Below, piece after piece: positions 60,001 through 64,000 of a DNA stretch of 64,000 bases (position 1 is the stretch's first letter; each line of letters begins with the position of its first letter). Both the position numbers and the translations under genes were made by a program. The notes under the pieces are model-generated. The model saw only the letters and a program-made list of their open reading frames with translations. It was not told where the DNA came from and made no database searches. Location: the NCBI GenBank assembly GCA_026874595.1, contig CM049313.1:74766659-74830658 (forward strand), written 5' to 3'. The stretch comes from Sipunculus nudus. Its lineage: Eukaryota; Annelida; Sipuncula; Golfingiida; Sipunculidae.

Positions 60001-63000
60001 GATGTGTGAGTTTACCTTTGTTATCTGGGTGTGTGGGTTTAATTTTGGTAACTGGATGTGTGAGTTTACCATTGTAATCTGGATGTGTGAGTTTACCATT
60101 GGTATCTAGATTTACGAGTTTACCATTGGTCTCTGGATTTGCGAGTTTACCCTTGGTATCTGGGTGTGTGAGTTTACCATTGTTATCTGGGTGTGTGGGT
60201 TTAATTTTGGTATCTGGATTTGCGAGATTACCATTGGTATCTGGATGTGTGAGTTTACCATTGGTATCTGGATTTGCGAGTTTACCATAGTTATCGAGTT
60301 GTGTGGGTAATTTTAGTATCTGGATTTGCGAGTTTACCATTGTTATCTGGGTGTGTGGGTTTAACTTTGGTAACTGGATGTGTGAGTTTACCATTGGTAT
60401 CTGGGTGTGTTGGTTTAATTTTGGTATCTGGATGTGTGAGTTAACCATTGGTATCTGGAAGTGTGACTTTACCATTGATATCTGGGTGTGTGAGTTAACC
60501 ATTGGTATCTGGGTGTGTGGGTTTAATTTTGGTATCTGGATTTGCGAGTTTACCATTGGTATCTGGATTTGCGAGTTTACCATTGGTATCTGGATGTGGG
60601 AGTTTACCATTGTTATCTGGATGTGTGAGTTAACCATTGTTTTCTGGGTGTGTGGGTTTAATTTGGTTTCTGGATGTGTGAGTTTACCATTGGTATATGG
60701 ATGTGTGAGTTTACCATTGGTATCTGGATTTGCGAGTTTACCATTGGTATCTGGATGTGTGAGTTTACCATTGTTATCTGGGTGTGTGAGTTTACCATTG
60801 GTATCTGGTTGTGTGGGTTTAATTTTAGTATCTGGATTTGCGAGTTTACCATTGTTATCTGGGTGTGTGGGTTTAATTTTGGTAACTGGATGTGTGAGTT
60901 ACCATTGGTATCTGGATGTGTGAGTTACCATTGGTATCTGGATGTGTGAGTTTACCATTGGTATCTGGATTTGCGAGTTTACCATTGGTATCTGGATGTG
61001 TGAGTTTACCATTGTTATCTGGGTGTGTGAGTTTACCATAGTAATCTGGTTGTGTGGGTTTAATTTTAGTATCTGGATTTGCGAGTTTACCATTGTTATC
61101 TGGGTGTGTGAGTTTACCATAGTTATCTGGGTGTGTGAGTTTACCATTGTTATCTGGATGTGTGGGTTTACCATTGTTATCTGGGTGTGTGGGTTTATTT
61201 TTGTTAACTGGATGTGCGATTTACCATTGGTATCTGGATGTGTGAGTTTACCATTGGTATCTGGATTTGCGAGTTTACCATTGGTATATGGATGTGGAGT
61301 TTTCCATTGTTATCTGGGTGTGTGAGTTTACCATTGTTATCTGGGTGTGTGGGTTTAATTTTGGTATATGGATGTGTAAGTTTACCATTGGTATCTGGAT
61401 GTGTGAGTTAACCATTGGTATCTAGATTTGCGAGTTTACCATTGGTATCTGGATGTGTGAGTTTACCATTTTTATCTAGGTGTGTGGGTTTAATTTTGGT
61501 AACTGGATGTGTGAGTTTACCATTGGTATCTGGATTTGCGAGTTTACCATTGGCATCTGGATGTGGGAGTTTACCATTGTTATCTGGATGTGTGAGTTTA
61601 CCATTGGTATCTGGGTGTGTGGGTTTAATTTTGGTATATGGATGTGTGAGTTTACCATTGGTATCTGGATGTGTGAGTTTACCATTGGTATCTGGATTTG
61701 CGAGTTTACCATTGGTATCTGGATGTGTGAGTTTACCATTGTTATCCGGCTGTGTGAGTTTACCATAGTTATCTGGTTGTGTGGGTATAATTTTAGTATC
61801 TGGCTTTGCGAGTTTACCATTGTTATCTGGGTGTGTGGGTTTAATTTTGGTAACTGGATGTGTGAGTTTACCATTGGTATCTGGGTGTGTTGGTTAAATT
61901 TTGGTATCTGGATGTGTGAGTTAACCATTGGTATCTGGAAGTATGAATTTACCATTGTTATCTGGGTGTGTGAGTTTACCATTGTTATCTGGGTGTGTGG
62001 GTTTAATTTTGGTATCTGGATTTGCGAGTTTACCATTGGTATCTGGATTTGCGAGTTTACCATCGGTATCTGGATGTGGGAGTTTACCATTGTTATCTGG
62101 GTGTGTGAGTTAACCATTGTTTTCTGGGTGTGTGGGTTTAATTTTTGTATATGGATGTGTGAGTTTACCATTGGTATCTGGATATGTGAGTTTACCATTG
62201 GTATCTGGATTTGCGAGTTTACCATTGGTATCTGGATGTGTGAGTTTACCATTGTTATCTAGGTGTGTGAGTTTAGCATAGTTATCTGGTTGTGTGGGTT
62301 TAATTTTAGTATCTGGATTTGCGAGATTACCATTGTTATCTGGGTGTGTGGGTTTAATTTTGGTAACTGGATGTGTGAGTTTACCATTGGTATCTGGGTG
62401 TGTTGGTTTAATTTTGGTATCTGGATGGGTGCGTTAACCATTGGTATCTGGAGTGTGATTTTATTATTGGTATCTGGATGTGTGAGTTTACCATTGGTAT
62501 ATGGATTTGCGAGTTTACCATTGGTATCTGGATGTGTGAGTTTACCATTGTTATCTGAGTGTGTGAGTTTACCATTGTTATCTGGGTGTGTGGGTCTAAT
62601 TTTGGTATCTGGATGTGTGAGTTTACCAGTGTTATCTGGATTTGCGAGTTTACCATTGGTATCTGGATGTGTGAGTTTACTATTGGTATATGGATGTGTG
62701 AGTTTACCATTGTTATTTTGATGTGTGATTTTACCATTGGTATCTGGATTTGCCAGTTTACCATAGTTATCTGGTTGTGTGGGTTTAATTTTAGTATCTG
62801 GATTTGCGAGTTTACCATTGTTATCTGGGTGTGTGGGTTTAATTTTGGTAACTGGATGTGTGAGTTTACCATTGTTATCTGGATGTGTGAGTTTAATTTT
62901 AGTATCTTGATTTGCGAGTTTACCATTGTTATCTGGGTGTGTGGGTTAAACTTTGGTAACTGGATGTGTGAGTTTACCATTGGTATCTGGATGTGTGAGT

Positions 63001-64000
63001 TTACCATTGGTATCTGGATTTGCGAGTTTACCATTGGTATCTTGATGTGTGAGTTTACCATTGTTATCTGGGTGTGTGAGTTAACCATTGTTATCTGGGT
63101 GTGTGGATTTAATTTTGGTAACTGGATATGTGAGTTACCATTGGTATCTGGATGTGTGAGTTTACCATTGGTATCTGGATTTGCGAGTTTACCATTGGTA
63201 TCTGGGTTTGCGAGTTTACCATTGGTATCTGGATTTGCGAGTTTACCATTGGTATTTGGATGTGTGAGTTTACCTTTGTTATCTGGGTGTGTGGGTTTAA
63301 TTTTGGTAACTGGATGTGTGAGTTTACCATTGTAATCTGGATGTGTGAGTTTACCATTGTTATCCTGATGTGTGAGTTTAATTTTAGTATCTTGATTTGC
63401 GAGTTTACCATTGTTATCTGGGTGTGTGGGTTTAACTTTGGTAACTGGATGTGTGAGTTTACCATTGGTATCTGGATGTGTGAGTTTACCATTGGTATCT
63501 GGATTTGCGAGTTTACCATTGGTATCTTGATGTGTGAGTTTACCATTGTTATCTGGGTGTGTGAGTTAACCATTGTTATCTGGGTGTGTGGATTTAATTT
63601 TGGTAACTGGATATGTGAGTTACCATTGGTATCTGGATGTGTGAGTTTACCATTGGTATCTGGATTTGCGAGTTTACCATTGGTATCTGGGTTTGCGAGT
63701 TTACCATTGGTATCTGGATTTGCGAGTTTACCATTGGTATTTGGATGTGTGAGTTTACCTTTGTTATCTGGGTGTGTGGGTTTAATTTTGGTAACTGGAT
63801 GTGTGAGTTTACCATTGTAATCTGGATGTGTGAGTTTACCATTGGTATCTAGATTTACGAGTTTACCATTGGTCTCTGGATTTGCGAGTTTACCCTTGGT
63901 ATCTGGGTGTGTGAGTTTACCATTGTTATCTGGGTGTTTGGGTTTAATTTTGGTATCTGGATTTGCGAGATTACCATTGGTATCTGGATGTGTGAGTTTA
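57026..64000. repeat. 27-bp tandem repeat array (minisatellite), continues past window end
   Basis: About 258 units built on the core GAGTTTACCATTGGTATC followed by TGGATGTGT. The main variants are TTGCGAG for GTGTGAG, a GGGTTTAATTTTGG form, TGTT for TGGT, and TGGGT for TGGAT. Higher-order copies occur at offsets of 485 bp (57661/58146 and 63126/63611), 1722 bp (58146/59868) and 5465 bp (57661/63126). Since 27 is three times nine, a unit without stops keeps a frame open. The plus strand reads CEFTIGIWM or VSLPLVSGC and the minus strand reads MVNSHIQIP or NGKLTHPDT, in ORFs up to 347 codons. No domain, signal or flanking gene structure supports translation. Confidence 0.95.

Noticed and set aside
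57000-63852. ORFs of 60-347 codons in the 27-bp array as repeat-protein genes
   Set aside because: Openness on both strands and in several frames follows from a stop-free unit length divisible by three. There is no promoter, unique flank or domain.
57026-64000. CRISPR array
   Set aside because: The repeats are contiguous with no unique spacers, and the DNA is clearly animal.

Overview
This is nuclear DNA from an animal, most likely a marine mollusc and probably a bivalve. The evidence is AT-rich sequence with long (TA)n microsatellites, no operons, an animal PKA regulatory subunit, Ty3/gypsy and Penelope-like retroelements, and dispersed repeats of the kind common in lophotrochozoan genomes. 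The taxon is an inference. Most of the window is intergenic and rich in repeats.

Layout. 1-18.3 kb has no convincing gene. It holds a miniature LTR-type element array inside a (TA)n tract (5.36-5.90 kb), two copies of a TIR-bearing MITE family (7.35 and 15.5 kb), minisatellites and a CGA-rich block. 18.40-26.79 kb is one complete but decayed Ty3/gypsy retrotransposon on the minus strand, with two LTRs, PBS, PPT, gag, protease, RT, RNase H and integrase. It is broken by two in-frame stops and at least two frameshifts, and it sits inside a tandem duplication of about 327 bp. 27-44 kb is mostly unannotatable, with a possible gustatory-receptor-like exon at 41.07-41.48 kb and a third MITE copy at 30.2 kb. 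44.40-46.02 kb is a second miniature LTR array. Next to it, at 46.09-47.02 kb, is the 3' end of a Penelope-like element with a GIY-YIG endonuclease remnant and a hammerhead-like motif.

The only clear host gene is a single-exon type II PKA regulatory subunit at 53,746-54,837 (+). From about 57.03 kb to the window end there is a tandem array of a 27-bp unit (about 258 units) with nested higher-order duplications at offsets of 485, 1722 and 5465 bp. Because 27 is a multiple of 3, several frames on both strands stay open. The resulting long ORFs are probably a by-product and not genes.

The most novel candidate is the roughly 430-bp miniature element. Its 125-156 bp terminal repeats begin and end TGTTACG...CGTAACA and carry tRNA-type Pol III A-box and B-box sequences. 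Its internal region of about 118 bp has a PBS-like sequence (TGGGGGCTCGTC) and a PPT-like sequence (AAGAGGGGG). It occurs as LTR-internal-LTR-internal-LTR arrays inside (TA)n tracts. This arrangement recalls plant Cassandra TRIMs, which carry 5S promoters in their LTRs, but here the promoter would be tRNA-like.
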